DNA from: Rhodobacterales bacterium
GTDB taxonomy: Bacteria > Pseudomonadota > Alphaproteobacteria > Rhodobacterales > Rhodobacteraceae
Length of the DNA: 58,275 nt
Direction: 5' to 3'
Assembly (NCBI GenBank): GCA_025362795.1
Contig: JANYFE010000100.1
Span: 1 to 58,275, forward strand
Below, one piece after another: positions 47,485 to 57,415 of the stretch (its first letter is position 1; every line of letters begins with the position of its first letter). A program made the position numbers and the translations under genes. The notes beneath the pieces were generated by a model. That model made no database searches. It saw only the letters and a list, made by a program, of their open reading frames with translations, and had not been told where the DNA came from.

Positions 47485-50321
47485 TCCGCCGCCGCCATGT
47501 AACTCTCGAGCGGCGGACAGATGCAGATCAAATTCCGGTCGCCGAACACATTGTCCACCCGCCCGACCGGCGGCCAATATTTATCCACCCGGAACGCCCC
47601 CGGCGGAAAGCAGCCCTGCTCGCGCGGATAGGCCCGCGTCCATTCCGCCACCAGATCCTCCACCGTATGCGGCGCATGGCGCAGGGGCGAATCCGCGCTC
47701 GAAATCTCGCCCTTCTCCACCGCCGCAATCTCCGCCCGTATCGCCAGCAGCGCCGTCACAAACCGGTCGATCTCGGCCTTGGTCTCGCTCTCGGTCGGCT
47801 CCACCATCAACGTCCCCGCCACCGGCCACGACATCGTCGGCGCGTGAAACCCATTGTCGATCAATCGCTTGGCGATGTCATCCACGGTAACCCCGATCTC
47901 GGCAAAGGGCCGCGTGTCCAGAATGCACTCATGCGCCACCCGCCCCCGGTTGCCCATGAACAGGACCGGATAGGCCCCTTTCAGCCGCGCCGCGATGTAA
48001 TTGGCGTTCAAAATCGCCACCCTTGTGGCCTGCGTCAGCCCCTCACCGCCCATCATCAGGCAATAGGCCCAGCTGATCAGCAGGATCGACGCAGACCCGA
48101 ACGCCGCCGCCGAAACCGCGCCCTCCAACCCCGTCGCGGGGTCGCTGGGCAAAAACGGTGCCAGATGCGCCTTCACCCCGATCGGCCCCATCCCCGGCCC
48201 GCCGCCGCCATGCGGGATGGCAAAGGTCTTGTGCAGGTTCAGGTGGCTGACATCCGACCCGATCTCCCCCGGCTTCACCAGCCCGACCATCGCGTTCATG
48301 TTGGCGCCGTCCAGATAGACCTGCCCGCCATGCGCGTGCGTGATCCGGCAAATCTCGCTCACCGTCTCCTCGAACACGCCATGCGTCGACGGATAGGTGA
48401 TCATGCAGGCCGCAAGGTTGCCCCCCGCCGCCGCCGCCTTGGCCGCGAAATCCGCGAGGTCGACGTCGCCGTTGGGCATCCCGCCCACCACCACCACATC
48501 CATCCCCGCCATCTGGGCGCTGGCCGGGTTGGTGCCATGCGCCGACACCGGGATCAGACACACCCGCCGATGCCCCTCCCCCCGCGACCGGTGATAGGCC
48601 GCAATCGTCAACAGCCCCGCATATTCCCCCTGCGCCCCGCTGTTCGGCTGCATCGAAAACGCGTCATAGCCGGTAATCTCGCACAGCTTTTCCGACAGAT
48701 CGGCAATCGCCTCCTTATACCCCAAAGTCTGGTCGGCAGGCGCAAAGGGATGCAGCGACGAAAACTCCGGCCACGACAGCGGCATCATCTCCGCCGCCGC
48801 GTTCAGCTTCATCGTGCAAGACCCCAAGGGGATCATCGCCCGGTCCAGCGCCAGATCGCGGTCCGACAACCGCCGCATATACCGCATCATCTCTGACTCG
48901 GCCCGGTTCATGTGAAACACCGGATGCGTCATGAACTCCGTCACCCGCAACTGGCTCTCCGGGAAACTCAGCGAAGCCCGATGCGGCGGCACCCCCTCAA
49001 TCCCGAACGCCTTCAACACCCGCACCAAAACCTTCTCGTCAATCGTCTCGTCCAGCGATATCCCGACCCGGTCCGACCCGATCTTGCGAAAGTTCAGCCC
49101 CTCCTGCCGCGCCGCCGCGAGTATCCCCGCCTGTCCGACCCCAACCTCAACCGTAATCGTGTCAAAGAACGCCTTGGGGCTGACCTTCGCCCCCGCCGCC
49201 TTCAACGCCCTTGCCAGCCGGTTCGTCATGAAATGAACCCGCTCGGCAATCGCCCGCAGTCCCTTCGGCCCGTGAAACACGCCGTACATGCTCGCCATCA
49301 CGGCGAGCAAAGCCTGCGCCGTGCAAACGTTGGAAGTCGCCTTTTCCCGCCTAATATGCTGCTCCCGTGTCTGCAACGACAGCCGATACGCCTTGTTCCC
49401 CCGCGCATCGACCGACACGCCGACAATTCGCCCCGGCATCTGCCGCTTGATCTCGTCCCGGCAGGCGAAAAACGCCGCATGCGGCCCGCCATAACCCAGG
49501 GGCACCCCGAACCTCTGCGACGACCCGATGGCAATATCCGCCCCCATCGCCCCCGGCTCTTTCAACATGCACAACGCCAGCAAATCCGTCGCGACCACCG
49601 CAATCGCGCGCGCCCCATGCAGCGCCGCAATCTCAGCCTTAAAATCCCGCACATGCCCATAGCTGCCCGGATACTGGAAAATCGCCCCGAACACCCGCGA
49701 CGGGTCCAGATTCTCCACCACATCCTCGATGATCTCGATCCCCAAAGGCTGCGCCCGCGTGCGGATCACCGCAATCGTCTGCGGATGGCAGGCCTCGTCG
49801 ACAAAGAACGCCCGCGCCTTCGACTTGGCACACCGCTCCGCCATCGTCATCGCCTCCGCCGCCGCCGTCGCCTCGTCCAGCAGCGACGCATTCGCCACAT
49901 CCAGCCCGGTCAGATCGCAGATCATCGTCTGATAGTTGAGCAAAGCCTCCAGCCGCCCTTGGGCAATCTCCGGCTGATACGGTGTGTAAGCCGTGTACCA
50001 CGCCGGGTTCTCAAAGATATTCCGCTGGATCGCAGGCGGCGTCACCGTGCCATAATAGCCCTGCCCGATCAAGCTGGTCATGACGCGGTTACGCCCCGCC
50101 ACCACCCGCATCCGCGCCAACAAATCCTGCTCGGACAAGGGCGCCCAGGACAGCGCCTTTTTCTGCCGGATCGACGTAGGCACCGTCTGCCCAATCAACT
50201 CCTCCAACGAGACAACGCCCACCGAGCTCAGCATCTCTGCCATCTCAACCGGCGACGGCCCGATATGACGACGATTGGCAAAGTCATAGGGGTTGTAGTC
50301 AACGGGGATAAACGTCATCAC
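47481..50321 (-). CDS. gcvP: Glycine dehydrogenase (decarboxylating), P protein
   Basis: This 946-residue single-chain P protein of the glycine cleavage system decarboxylates glycine and passes the aminomethyl group to lipoyl-GcvH. The PLP lysine is Lys698 in [18 protein letters not shown], and the N-terminal half has RHIGPS and [15 protein letters not shown]. Length is normal for the fused form. In related genomes gcvT and gcvH usually sit just upstream; here they are absent and a decayed transposase occupies that place. The stop codon lies inside a palindromic repeat. Confidence 0.97.
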   Translation of the reverse strand: MMTFIPVDYNPYDFANRRHIGPSPVEMAEMLSSVGVVSLEELIGQTVPTSIRQKKALSWAPLSEQDLLARMRVVAGRNRVMTSLIGQGYYGTVTPPAIQRNIFENPAWYTAYTPYQPEIAQGRLEALLNYQTMICDLTGLDVANASLLDEATAAAEAMTMAERCAKSKARAFFVDEACHPQTIAVIRTRAQPLGIEIIEDVVENLDPSRVFGAIFQYPGSYGHVRDFKAEIAALHGARAIAVVATDLLALCMLKEPGAMGADIAIGSSQRFGVPLGYGGPHAAFFACRDEIKRQMPGRIVGVSVDARGNKAYRLSLQTREQHIRREKATSNVCTAQALLAVMASMYGVFHGPKGLRAIAERVHFMTNRLARALKAAGAKVSPKAFFDTITVEVGVGQAGILAAARQEGLNFRKIGSDRVGISLDETIDEKVLVRVLKAFGIEGVPPHRASLSFPESQLRVTEFMTHPVFHMNRAESEMMRYMRRLSDRDLALDRAMIPLGSCTMKLNAAAEMMPLSWPEFSSLHPFAPADQTLGYKEAIADLSEKLCEITGYDAFSMQPNSGAQGEYAGLLTIAAYHRSRGEGHRRVCLIPVSAHGTNPASAQMAGMDVVVVGGMPNGDVDLADFAAKAAAAGGNLAACMITYPSTHGVFEETVSEICRITHAHGGQVYLDGANMNAMVGLVKPGEIGSDVSHLNLHKTFAIPHGGGGPGMGPIGVKAHLAPFLPSDPATGLEGAVSAAAFGSASILLISWAYCLMMGGEGLTQATRVAILNANYIAARLKGAYPVLFMGNRGRVAHECILDTRPFAEIGVTVDDIAKRLIDNGFHAPTMSWPVAGTLMVEPTESETKAEIDRFVTALLAIRAEIAAVEKGEISSADSPLRHAPHTVEDLVAEWTRAYPREQGCFPPGAFRVDKYWPPVGRVDNVFGDRNLICICPPLESYMAAAE

Positions 50322-50469
50322 GCAGCCTTTCCATCAAGATCGAACCCAGACTCCGTCTTTGAGACCTCTGTGAGACAGGGGGATTCTATCCTGAATTGAT
50401 ATGGCGTATGATTTGTCTTGCGCCAGAGTTTTCAAACCCAGTCCGCCCTTTTTGCCGCGAATGTTCTGC

Positions 50470-51070
50470 TCTCGCATCGGCGCTCAATGCTCTGGTGGGG
50501 CGGTGAGGCCTCGTTGGACTGGTCGCGGCTTGAGGATCTTTTGCCGTAGAGCGAGGATCGGCGCGGCACCAGTTAGCCTGGCGATCCAGTGCTGGCGCCG
50601 TTGCGGGCGCTGTTTTTTTTGGGGGGCCCGTGGTACGACCTTTCGGATGTGACTCTCGCTGGCCAACACACCCGTTATTTGTGGTTCCGCAAGGGCTGTA
50701 GTCTGGAACTGGCTCAGGGCGTGCCGGACGACACCAGTTTGGGGCGGTTGCGAAAGCTCCGGGGGTAACGGAGGGAACCCTTGCTGGCGGAAGTCCGCCG
50801 CGCCCGGCTGGCGCGTGGCGGGATCGCCGACCACCTCCAGCGCCACAGCGCATGCGGTCATCCGTTGAGCGCGGCAAGCCACGCCTGAAACGAGCAAAAT
50901 CGGTATGACGCGCAACGGGGTCGAACGCACTCTCGGACAGGAGAAACGGCACTAAGGGATGCGTATGACGCCGTTCATCGGACTGGCCAGAAACCCAACC
51001 GGTTCCGCATCGCCGCTCGAGGCTGGAACCTCTGTGGAAAGCAGCGATGCTCCTGCACCGCTGTGGCCGA
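50470..51070 (+). pseudogene. Decayed IS5-family transposase
   Basis: Translation of the plus strand shows scattered transposase pieces: LWWGGEASLDWSRLEDLLP (from 50490), then FFLGGPWYDLSDVTLA, VPDDTSLGRLRKLRG (to ~50766), then LLAEVRRARLARGGIADH (~50780-50833), and near the end GVERTLGQEKRH-GMR and a FIGLARNP/RGWNLCGKQ segment (~50910-51050). These follow the order of an IS5-type DDE transposase, but with stop codons (e.g. after DLLP, LRKLRG), frame shifts and an internal deletion of the catalytic middle. No intact frame or clear ends remain. The flanks 50322-50469 and 51071-51218 show no gene. Confidence 0.75.
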
Positions 51071-51218
51071 AACTGCCACCCCCCCGACACCTTCAACAAG
51101 CCCCGATCCAATCCCGACAATCTCCCAAACCCGCCGCCAACCGCCTGGGCCACCACGGAAAAACATACCCGGCAGAAAACAGCCCTTTCGCGGCGGCATC
51201 GTCGAAAAGATTTGGGCG

Positions 51219-52160
51219 CTATGCCCGAGGTGCCGCTGCCCGCCGCAGCCGGTCATTGATGGCGCGACCGAGGCCGATTTCTGGCACTGGGGCCACGGCA
51301 ATGGGCCGCCCCGCCGCCAGTGCATCCGCCTGCCGCAGCAAGTGGAACAGGTTTGCCGCCGCTTCGACCAAATCTCCGGCCGCTGACAGGTTCAGATCAC
51401 ACGGATCCGGCCCGAATCCCAGCCGCACTTCCCCCCCCCTCACGTCCAAAGCCGCCAGCCGCACCACCGACAGAGGCGCGTAATGCGAGGCAAGTTGCCC
51501 CGGGGCGCTGGGCCGCTCAGCGCTGCCGCCCAGTGGTAACGGCCCTAGCAATACTTCCAGCGCCTCAACCGCCACGCCACCGGGGCGCAGCAGTTTCGGG
51601 CCGTCCACCAGCCCCAAGATCGTCGATTCCACGCCCACTGCGCACGCACCACCGTTCAGCACCGCCGCGATCCGCCCGGCCAGCCCGTCCAGCACATGGC
51701 TGGCCCGCGTCGGCGACACCCGACCCGAGACATTTGCCGACGGGGCAGCCAGCGGCCCGCCAAATTCCCGCAACAAAGCCTGCGCCAAAGGATGTGCGGG
51801 CACCCGGATTGCCACCGATCCCAGCTCTGCCGTGACCAGCGCCGACAGCCGGGCATCCTTAAGCGGCAGAACCAGCGTCAGAGGCCCCGGCCAGAACTGC
51901 GCCGCCACTGCCTCGGCCCGCGCATCGAACTGTGCAATGTCGCGCGCCGCCGCCAGATCCGGCACATGGACGATCAACGGGTTGAATCTGGGCCGTCCTT
52001 TGGCTGCAAATATCCGCGCGACCGCAGTGTCAGACCGTGCATCGCCACCCAACCCATAAACCGTCTCGGTCGGGAAGGCCACGAGTTTCCCCGCGCGCAG
52101 CAGAGCCGCCGCACGCTGCAAGCCCGCCAAGTCCTGCGATAAAAGTTCTGTCCTGATCAT
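51219..52160 (-). CDS. tsaC: L-threonylcarbamoyladenylate synthase (Sua5/TsaC type)
   Basis: This 313-residue enzyme makes the threonylcarbamoyl-AMP used for the t6A modification of ANN-decoding tRNAs. The YrdC domain (~10-200) has KLVAFPTETVYGLGGDA, KGRPRFNPLIVHV, RVPAHPLAQALL and APSANVSGRVSPT; the C-terminal Sua5 extension ends SHYAPLSVVRLAALDV... The start ATG at 52160 (MIRTELLSQ) is preferred to 52196. A run of nine C (51431-51439) lies in the reading frame without disrupting it. It is divergent from the acyl-CoA dehydrogenase gene. Confidence 0.93.
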   Translation of the reverse strand: MIRTELLSQDLAGLQRAAALLRAGKLVAFPTETVYGLGGDARSDTAVARIFAAKGRPRFNPLIVHVPDLAAARDIAQFDARAEAVAAQFWPGPLTLVLPLKDARLSALVTAELGSVAIRVPAHPLAQALLREFGGPLAAPSANVSGRVSPTRASHVLDGLAGRIAAVLNGGACAVGVESTILGLVDGPKLLRPGGVAVEALEVLLGPLPLGGSAERPSAPGQLASHYAPLSVVRLAALDVRGGEVRLGFGPDPCDLNLSAAGDLVEAAANLFHLLRQADALAAGRPIAVAPVPEIGLGRAINDRLRRAAAPRA

Positions 52161-52264
52161 GGCGTGACGCAGCGTCTTTCTTGCTGGCAAATTCAAGGGG
52201 ATTAACGTTTTGTCTTGCTGTGCCGCATATCCTGTGGTCCCGCGTTTGCCAAGTCAGAGGCCCA

Positions 52265-53962
52265 ATGCCCTACCGCTCCCCGATTGCCGATTTCCGCTTC
52301 CTGCTGGACCGTGTTCTGGGCTTTGCCGCAGTCGCAGCACAGCCGCGTTTTGCGGATGCCACGCCTGACACGGTCAACGCGATCCTGACCGAGGCCGCCA
52401 GGTTGACCGAATCCCTTGCCCCGCTCAACCGCGCCGGTGACAAAATCCCCGCGCGGCTGGAAAACGGGGTGGTGCGCTGCCCGCCCGGTTTTGCCGAAGG
52501 GTTCCGCGCGATCGCTGAAGGCGGCTGGATCGGCATGGCCGCCAGCCCCGATCACGGCGGCATGGGCTTGCCGATGGCGCTGACAACTTGCGTCAATGAA
52601 ATGCTCGGCTCTGCCTGCCTTGCCTTGCAGCTGAATCCGTTGATGACACAAGGACAGATCGAGGCGCTGGAACATCACGCCTCGGACACGCTCAAGGCGC
52701 TTTATATTCCCAAGTTAATCGCGGGCGACTGGAACGGCACGATGAACCTGACCGAACCACAGGCCGGGTCGGATGTCGGTGCGCTGAAAACCAAAGCCAC
52801 GCCGAACCCCGACGGGACTTATGCGATAACCGGGCAGAAAATCTTCATCACTTGGGCCGACAACGACTTCACCGCCAACACTTGCCATCTGGTTCTGGCG
52901 CGCCTTGCAGGTGCGGCAGGGGGCACCCGTGGCATCAGCCTGTTCATGGTGCCCAAATTGATTCCCGACGCTGCGGGCAACCCCGGCCCGCGCAACTCCT
53001 TGAAGGTTGTGAGTCTGGAACATAAGCTGGGCCTGCACGGCTCGCCGACCGCCGTGATGCAATACGATGCCGCGATCGGCTGGCTGGTGGGCGAGGAAAA
53101 CAAGGGCATGGCGGCGATGTTCACCATGATGAACAACGCCCGGCTCGGGGTGGGGATGCAGGGCGTCGCGGTGGCCGAAGCAGCGTTTCAGCACGCACTG
53201 GCCTATGCGGGCGACCGCAAACAAGGTCGCACGCCCAACGGGGCCACCGCCATCATCGACCACGCCGATGTGCGCCGGATGCTGGCAGAGATGAAAGCGG
53301 AAACCTTTGCCGCCCGCGCCATCGGACTGGCCTGTGCGGTGGCGATCGACATGGCCCGGGCCACCAACGACCCCGTCCATCTGGCCCGGGCCGCCTTGCT
53401 GACCCCCATCGCCAAGGCGTACGGCACCGATACCGGCAACCATGTGGCGCAGCTGGGCATACAGGTGCACGGCGGGATGGGCTTTATCGAGGAAACCGGC
53501 GCGGCGCAGTTTGCGCGGGACGTGCGCGTGACATCGATCTACGAAGGCACCAACGGCATTCAGGCGATCGATCTGGTGGGCCGCAAGATGATGGATGGCG
53601 GCGAAGCGGCGTTCCGGCTGATCGACGAGATTCAGGACGCCGCCGAGGCCGCGCGCGACAGCCTGCCCGACCTTGCCACCGCCTTGTGGAACGCCGCGGA
53701 AGCGCTGCGCGAGGCGACCGAAAACCTGCTGGCCCAAGAGGCACAAGATCGTTTTGCAGGCTCGGTGCCCTATCTTGCCGCGTTTGCCCGGGTGCTTGGC
53801 AGTCATTTCCACCTGATCGCCGCCCGGGTTGACGCGGCCCGCGCACCCTTAGCCGCCTTTGCCATCCGCCGCCTGCTGCCGCAGCACGGCGCCCTGCTGG
53901 CGCAGGCCCGCGAAGGCGCGGCCGGTCTGTATGCCCTGACACCCGAGGCGCTGTCGGCGTGA
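52265..53962 (+). CDS. Acyl-CoA dehydrogenase
   Basis: This 565-residue FAD enzyme oxidises an acyl-CoA to enoyl-CoA. Visible blocks are TMNLTEPQAGSDVGALKT, QKIFITWADND, GLHGSPTAVMQYD, and near residue 400 GIQVHGGMGFIEETGAAQF with YEGTNGIQAIDLVGRK. It is of the long form with a C-terminal extra domain, as in the DmdC (methylmercaptopropionyl-CoA dehydrogenase) group common in roseobacters, but medium/long-chain substrates are equally possible. ATG at 52265 begins MPYRSPIADFRF, the typical N terminus. The stop overlaps the next gene's GTG. Confidence 0.92.
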   Translation: MPYRSPIADFRFLLDRVLGFAAVAAQPRFADATPDTVNAILTEAARLTESLAPLNRAGDKIPARLENGVVRCPPGFAEGFRAIAEGGWIGMAASPDHGGMGLPMALTTCVNEMLGSACLALQLNPLMTQGQIEALEHHASDTLKALYIPKLIAGDWNGTMNLTEPQAGSDVGALKTKATPNPDGTYAITGQKIFITWADNDFTANTCHLVLARLAGAAGGTRGISLFMVPKLIPDAAGNPGPRNSLKVVSLEHKLGLHGSPTAVMQYDAAIGWLVGEENKGMAAMFTMMNNARLGVGMQGVAVAEAAFQHALAYAGDRKQGRTPNGATAIIDHADVRRMLAEMKAETFAARAIGLACAVAIDMARATNDPVHLARAALLTPIAKAYGTDTGNHVAQLGIQVHGGMGFIEETGAAQFARDVRVTSIYEGTNGIQAIDLVGRKMMDGGEAAFRLIDEIQDAAEAARDSLPDLATALWNAAEALREATENLLAQEAQDRFAGSVPYLAAFARVLGSHFHLIAARVDAARAPLAAFAIRRLLPQHGALLAQAREGAAGLYALTPEALSA

Positions 53963-54996
53963 CGCACGCTATCCTTTATCCGTTTGACGCACCTCCGGCA
54001 GAGGCCGGGGCGATTGAAGTTGCCCCCGGCATCCTGTGGCTGCGCCTGCCGTTGCCCTTTGCACTGGACCATGTGAATTGCTATGCGCTGACCGATGACG
54101 ATGGCTGGACGCTGTTCGATACCGGCATAGCCAGTAAGCGGGGCCGTGCGATCTGGGCGGCGCTGCTGGCCGGGCCATTGCGCGGCAAACCTGTCAGAAG
54201 GCTGTTCGTCACCCATCACCACCCTGACCATATCGGCTTGGCGGGTTGGTTTCAGGAGCAGGGCGTCGAACTGATCATCCCGCGCACGGCCTGGCTTTAC
54301 GCCCGGATGCTGACGCTGGACAACCACGCCCTGCCGCCGCCCGAACAGCAGCTGTTCTACCGGCGTGCCGGAATGGATGTGGCACTGCTGGCCACCAAGG
54401 CTGCCGAGCGGCCCTTCAACTTCTGCGACGTGGTGGCGCCCCTGCCTCTGGGTTTTACCCGCACCGGCGAGGGTGACGTGATCACCGCAGGGGGCCGGCG
54501 CTGGTGGGTCAGGCTGGGGCAGGGTCACGCACCGGATCATGCCACGTTGTGGAGCCTTGATGACGGCCTGATCTTGGGCGGTGATCAGTTCCTGCCGACG
54601 ATTTCGCCCAATATCGGCGTCTATCCGACCGAACCCGACGCCGATCCGTTGACCGAATGGCTGACCGCGCAGCGCCGCTTTCTACCTTTGGCGCAGGACG
54701 ACCACCTGGTGTTGCCCGGCCACAAACTGCCCTTCACCGGCCTGCCGTTCCGGCTGGGTCAGATGATCGACAGCCACGAAGACGGGCTCAACCGGCTGCA
54801 CGCCCATCTGACCAACCCGCGCACGGCGGTCCAGTGTTTTCCCGTTCTCTTTCGCCGCGAGATTGGCCCCGCAGATTATGGCCTGGCGCTGGCCGAGGCG
54901 GTGGCAAACCTGAACTGCCTCTTGCAGCGCGGCGTGGTTTCGCGTTGGCTCGGCAAAGATGGGGCGTGGCTTTGGCAGTCGCTGCCGGAGGGATGA
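53959..54996 (+). CDS. MBL-fold metallohydrolase
   Basis: This 345-residue protein has the metallo-beta-lactamase fold with metal motif FVTHHHPDHIGLAGWF (~89-104), GHAPDHATLW and the later VLPGHKLPFTGLP histidine. A C-terminal winged-helix-like region (~260-340) is found in the GloB-like group. The GTG at 53959 overlaps the acyl-CoA dehydrogenase stop by 4 bp, so it may be a thioesterase-like hydrolase in the same pathway. Substrate unknown. Confidence 0.88.
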   Translation: MTHAILYPFDAPPAEAGAIEVAPGILWLRLPLPFALDHVNCYALTDDDGWTLFDTGIASKRGRAIWAALLAGPLRGKPVRRLFVTHHHPDHIGLAGWFQEQGVELIIPRTAWLYARMLTLDNHALPPPEQQLFYRRAGMDVALLATKAAERPFNFCDVVAPLPLGFTRTGEGDVITAGGRRWWVRLGQGHAPDHATLWSLDDGLILGGDQFLPTISPNIGVYPTEPDADPLTEWLTAQRRFLPLAQDDHLVLPGHKLPFTGLPFRLGQMIDSHEDGLNRLHAHLTNPRTAVQCFPVLFRREIGPADYGLALAEAVANLNCLLQRGVVSRWLGKDGAWLWQSLPEG

Positions 54997-54997
54997 G

Positions 54998-55360
54998 ATG
55001 GCAAAGCCGGCAAAACCCCGGGTGAAATCTGCCGCAGAATGGGCGTATGAGCGGGTCATCCTGTATATCCGCGATTTTGAAGGACACCTGAACGCCGATC
55101 AAGAGGTGGCGATGGGCTTTGCCGGTTCCGACGCCGGCGTCCTGCGGATCGAGGGGGTGGGGTATAGTGCGCCCGACATCCTGACCTTTTATGGCCGCGA
55201 CGAAGACGGCGCGAAAACCCAGCTGATCCAGCACATCAGCCAGTTGTCCGTGATGCTGCACGCCCGACCGCAAGCCGACCCGACCGAGGCACCGCGCCGC
55301 ATCGGATTTCGCCTGAATGCCGGCTGGAGTGGCGGTGAATCGGGCGACGGATCAGCCTGA
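54998..55360 (+). CDS. DUF6173-like small protein
   Basis: This 120-residue cytosolic protein starts with a basic segment and contains AAEWAYERVILYIRDFE, EVAMGFAGSDAGVLRIEG and FYGRDEDGAKTQLIQHISQL. I recall this as a Rhodobacteraceae-conserved family (DUF6173), but I could not check it. ATG at 54998 follows the previous stop by one base. Function unknown. Confidence 0.75.
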   Translation: MAKPAKPRVKSAAEWAYERVILYIRDFEGHLNADQEVAMGFAGSDAGVLRIEGVGYSAPDILTFYGRDEDGAKTQLIQHISQLSVMLHARPQADPTEAPRRIGFRLNAGWSGGESGDGSA

Positions 55361-55455
55361 TTGCAGCCAAGGTCAAGGATTCCGCCTTGCCCCCGTGACA
55401 GGGCCGATTTATTCCGGTAAGCGCGATCAAACGGATCAATCAAGGGGTTGGCATT

Positions 55456-55590
55456 ATGGCCGAATACAAACCGGGCAGCATGGATATCCGCGCCAAGGAA
55501 AAGGTGTTTGCGGGCTTTATCCGCATGGTCACTTGGGGCGCGTGCATTTCGGTCCTGATCCTGATCGTGATGGCGCTGGCCGACGCATGA
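55456..55590 (+). CDS. aa3-type cytochrome c oxidase subunit IV
   Basis: This is a 44-residue protein starting MAEYKPGSMDIRAKEKVFAG, with one membrane helix (~22-41). It fits the small fourth subunit of alphaproteobacterial aa3 oxidases, which crosses the membrane once. AAGGGG stands about 9 bases upstream. It is encoded far from the catalytic subunits, as is common. Confidence 0.85.
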   Translation: MAEYKPGSMDIRAKEKVFAGFIRMVTWGACISVLILIVMALADA

Positions 55591-55638
55591 CCTTGCGCCG
55601 TACCCGTGTTGCCCTGCCCCGCTGCCGAGGATAGCCTG

Positions 55639-56262
55639 ATGTTTCGCGTCATGATGAGCCTGTTTGTCGTTCTGATGCTTGCCGCCTGCGGTGCCGACAA
55701 AAAGTGGGCCAGTGATGATGCCGTGGCACGGGCGCGTTATGTCGATCCAGGCCGGCCGTCGATCACCCTGTTCACCTCGGTCAACACCCGGTCGAACACC
55801 GGGGCGCACAGCGGTATGTTGATCAACGCGTCGCAGCGGGTGCTGTGGGATCCGGCCGGTTCTTTTGAACAGCCCAGCGTGGCGGAACGGTTCGATGTGC
55901 TTTATGGCATCACGCCGGTAATGCTGAGCTATTACATTGATTTCCAGGGGACGGCGCCGTTTCAGGTCGTCGAACAGACCGTCTATGTGACGCCCGAAGT
56001 CGCCGAGCAAGTGTTGCAGGCCGCGATTGCGCATGGCGCTGTGCCTAAGGCGGAATGCACGCGCGGAATTCTGGCGGTACTCGACGGCGTGCCGGGGTTC
56101 GAGAGTTTGCCCGACACCTGGTTCCCGCGGGCGCTGTCGAAAGGCTTTGGCAAACTGCCTGGCGTGATAGAGCGCACCATATCCTCGACCGATGGCGTGC
56201 TGAAGCGCAGTCTGCCGGGCGAACCGCTTTCTCTGCCGCCAACGGTGCCCGCCGCCGGGTGA
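55639..56262 (+). CDS. Putative lipoprotein, unknown
   Basis: This 207-residue protein has a lipoprotein signal: hydrophobic MFRVMMSLFVVLM then LAAC with Cys17 as the lipid site. The mature part (ITLFTSVNTRSNTGAHSGMLINASQRVLWDPAG) suggests a soluble beta-rich domain facing the periplasm. I do not recognise the family. The start ATG at 55639 leaves a normal-length signal. No enzyme motif is seen. Confidence 0.7.
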   Translation: MFRVMMSLFVVLMLAACGADKKWASDDAVARARYVDPGRPSITLFTSVNTRSNTGAHSGMLINASQRVLWDPAGSFEQPSVAERFDVLYGITPVMLSYYIDFQGTAPFQVVEQTVYVTPEVAEQVLQAAIAHGAVPKAECTRGILAVLDGVPGFESLPDTWFPRALSKGFGKLPGVIERTISSTDGVLKRSLPGEPLSLPPTVPAAG

Positions 56263-56303
56263 TCCGGCTGGCCCGGCTGGACCCAAGATGAAAACGGGCT
56301 GAC

Positions 56304-56315
56304 GGGGGGGGGGGG
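56304..56315 (+). repeat. G12 homopolymer at the mobA start
   Basis: Twelve consecutive G directly precede the ATG of mobA (56316). The run takes the place of a Shine-Dalgarno sequence and could vary in length by slippage, changing translation. A sequencing error in run length is also possible. Confidence 0.7.
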
Positions 56316-56906
56316 ATGGTGCGGATATTCGGGGTCATCTTGGCAGGCGGTGCGGGTCGGCGGATGGGCGGGGCCGACAAGGCGCTGCTGTCCCTTGCCG
56401 GACAAAGCCTGATCGCCCGCGTCGTGGACAGGCTTGAGCCGCAAGTCGAAGCGCTGGCGATCTCTGCGAATGGTGCGCCTGACCGTTTTGCCAGCCTTGG
56501 ACTACCGGTTCTGCCTGACACCAGTTTTCTCGGCCCACTATCCGGCATTCTGGCCGCGTTGGTCTGGGCCGCGCCGCGCGGCGCAACTGCGGTTGTATCC
56601 GCGCCAGTCGATTGTCCCTTCCTGCCGCCCGATCTGGTGCCGCGTCTGTGCCTTGCCGCCGAGGACCGTGGCACAGCGCTTGCCGCCAGCGCGGGCATTC
56701 TGCACCCGACCTTTGGTCTCTGGCCCGTCACTTTGGCGCCCGCGCTGACAGCGTTCCTGGCGTCTAGCGCCAAGGCCCGCGTCCGCGACTTTGCCCTTGC
56801 CCACCACGCCGCCACCGCCGATTTCCCGGATGACGGTGGTTTTGCCAATGCCAATACGCCCGAAGACCTGCGCCGGCTGGAAGCCCTGATCCGGGGTGCG
56901 ACGTGA
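56316..56906 (+). CDS. mobA: Molybdenum cofactor guanylyltransferase
   Basis: This 196-residue enzyme attaches GMP to molybdopterin-Mo to form the bis-MGD cofactor. The nucleotide-binding motif LAGGAGRRMGGADKALL (~9-25) and the VVSAPVDCPFLPPDL metal/substrate segment (~93-107) identify it. Its stop overlaps mobB by 4 bp. An unusual G12 run sits immediately upstream of the ATG. Confidence 0.93.
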   Translation: MVRIFGVILAGGAGRRMGGADKALLSLAGQSLIARVVDRLEPQVEALAISANGAPDRFASLGLPVLPDTSFLGPLSGILAALVWAAPRGATAVVSAPVDCPFLPPDLVPRLCLAAEDRGTALAASAGILHPTFGLWPVTLAPALTAFLASSAKARVRDFALAHHAATADFPDDGGFANANTPEDLRRLEALIRGAT

Positions 56907-57415
56907 AGGTTTACGGCATCATCGGTTGGAAAAATGCCGGCAAGACCGGGCTGATGGAACGGTTGGTGGCCGCCATCACCGCGCAAGGTCTGACCGTGTC
57001 CACCATCAAACACGTGCACCATGATGTCGATCTGGACCAGCCCGGCAAAGACACCTTTCGCCACCGCGTCGCGGGCGCGTCAGAAGTTGTGCTCGCCTCC
57101 GCCCACCGCTTTGCCCTGATGCGCGAACATCGCGGGTCCGAACCGGACCTGTCCATGATCCTGCACCGCCTTGCGCCGGTCGATCTGGTGCTGGTCGAAG
57201 GTTACAAACGCGACGCGCACTGCAAAATCGAGGTGTTCCGGCACGAAACCCGGCAGACGTTGATCCAGCCGGGCGATCCCCTGATCCGTGCGGTGGCGAC
57301 CGACGGGACATTGCCCGCGCTGTCGGTGCCAGTGCTAGACCTGAACGACACCGCTGCCATCGCCCGCTTTATCTTGCGCGAGGCGGGCCTTATGGAAAGG
57401 ACGGGACTTGCGTGA
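56903..57415 (+). CDS. mobB: Molybdopterin-guanine dinucleotide biosynthesis GTPase
   Basis: This 170-residue P-loop protein (GWKNAGKTGLMERL near residue 7; VDLVLVEGYK near residue 92) binds GTP and helps MobA in cofactor maturation. It starts within the mobA stop codon region and overlaps the GNAT gene by 8 bp, so the three form one unit. Confidence 0.93.
   Translation: MKVYGIIGWKNAGKTGLMERLVAAITAQGLTVSTIKHVHHDVDLDQPGKDTFRHRVAGASEVVLASAHRFALMREHRGSEPDLSMILHRLAPVDLVLVEGYKRDAHCKIEVFRHETRQTLIQPGDPLIRAVATDGTLPALSVPVLDLNDTAAIARFILREAGLMERTGLA

Noticed and set aside
50322-50480. Glycine riboswitch before gcvP
   Set aside because: I found no tandem aptamer-like conserved core in this short stretch, and the region is interrupted by IS remnants.
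50386-51156. 256-codon open frame on the minus strand upstream of gcvP
   Set aside because: Considered as gcvH/gcvT or a new gene, but it has no such motifs; the opposite strand carries IS5 transposase remnants that explain the region.
51431-51439. C9 run inside tsaC as a phase-variation site
   Set aside because: The gene is essential in most bacteria and the frame is intact; the run encodes ordinary residues, so variation is unlikely.
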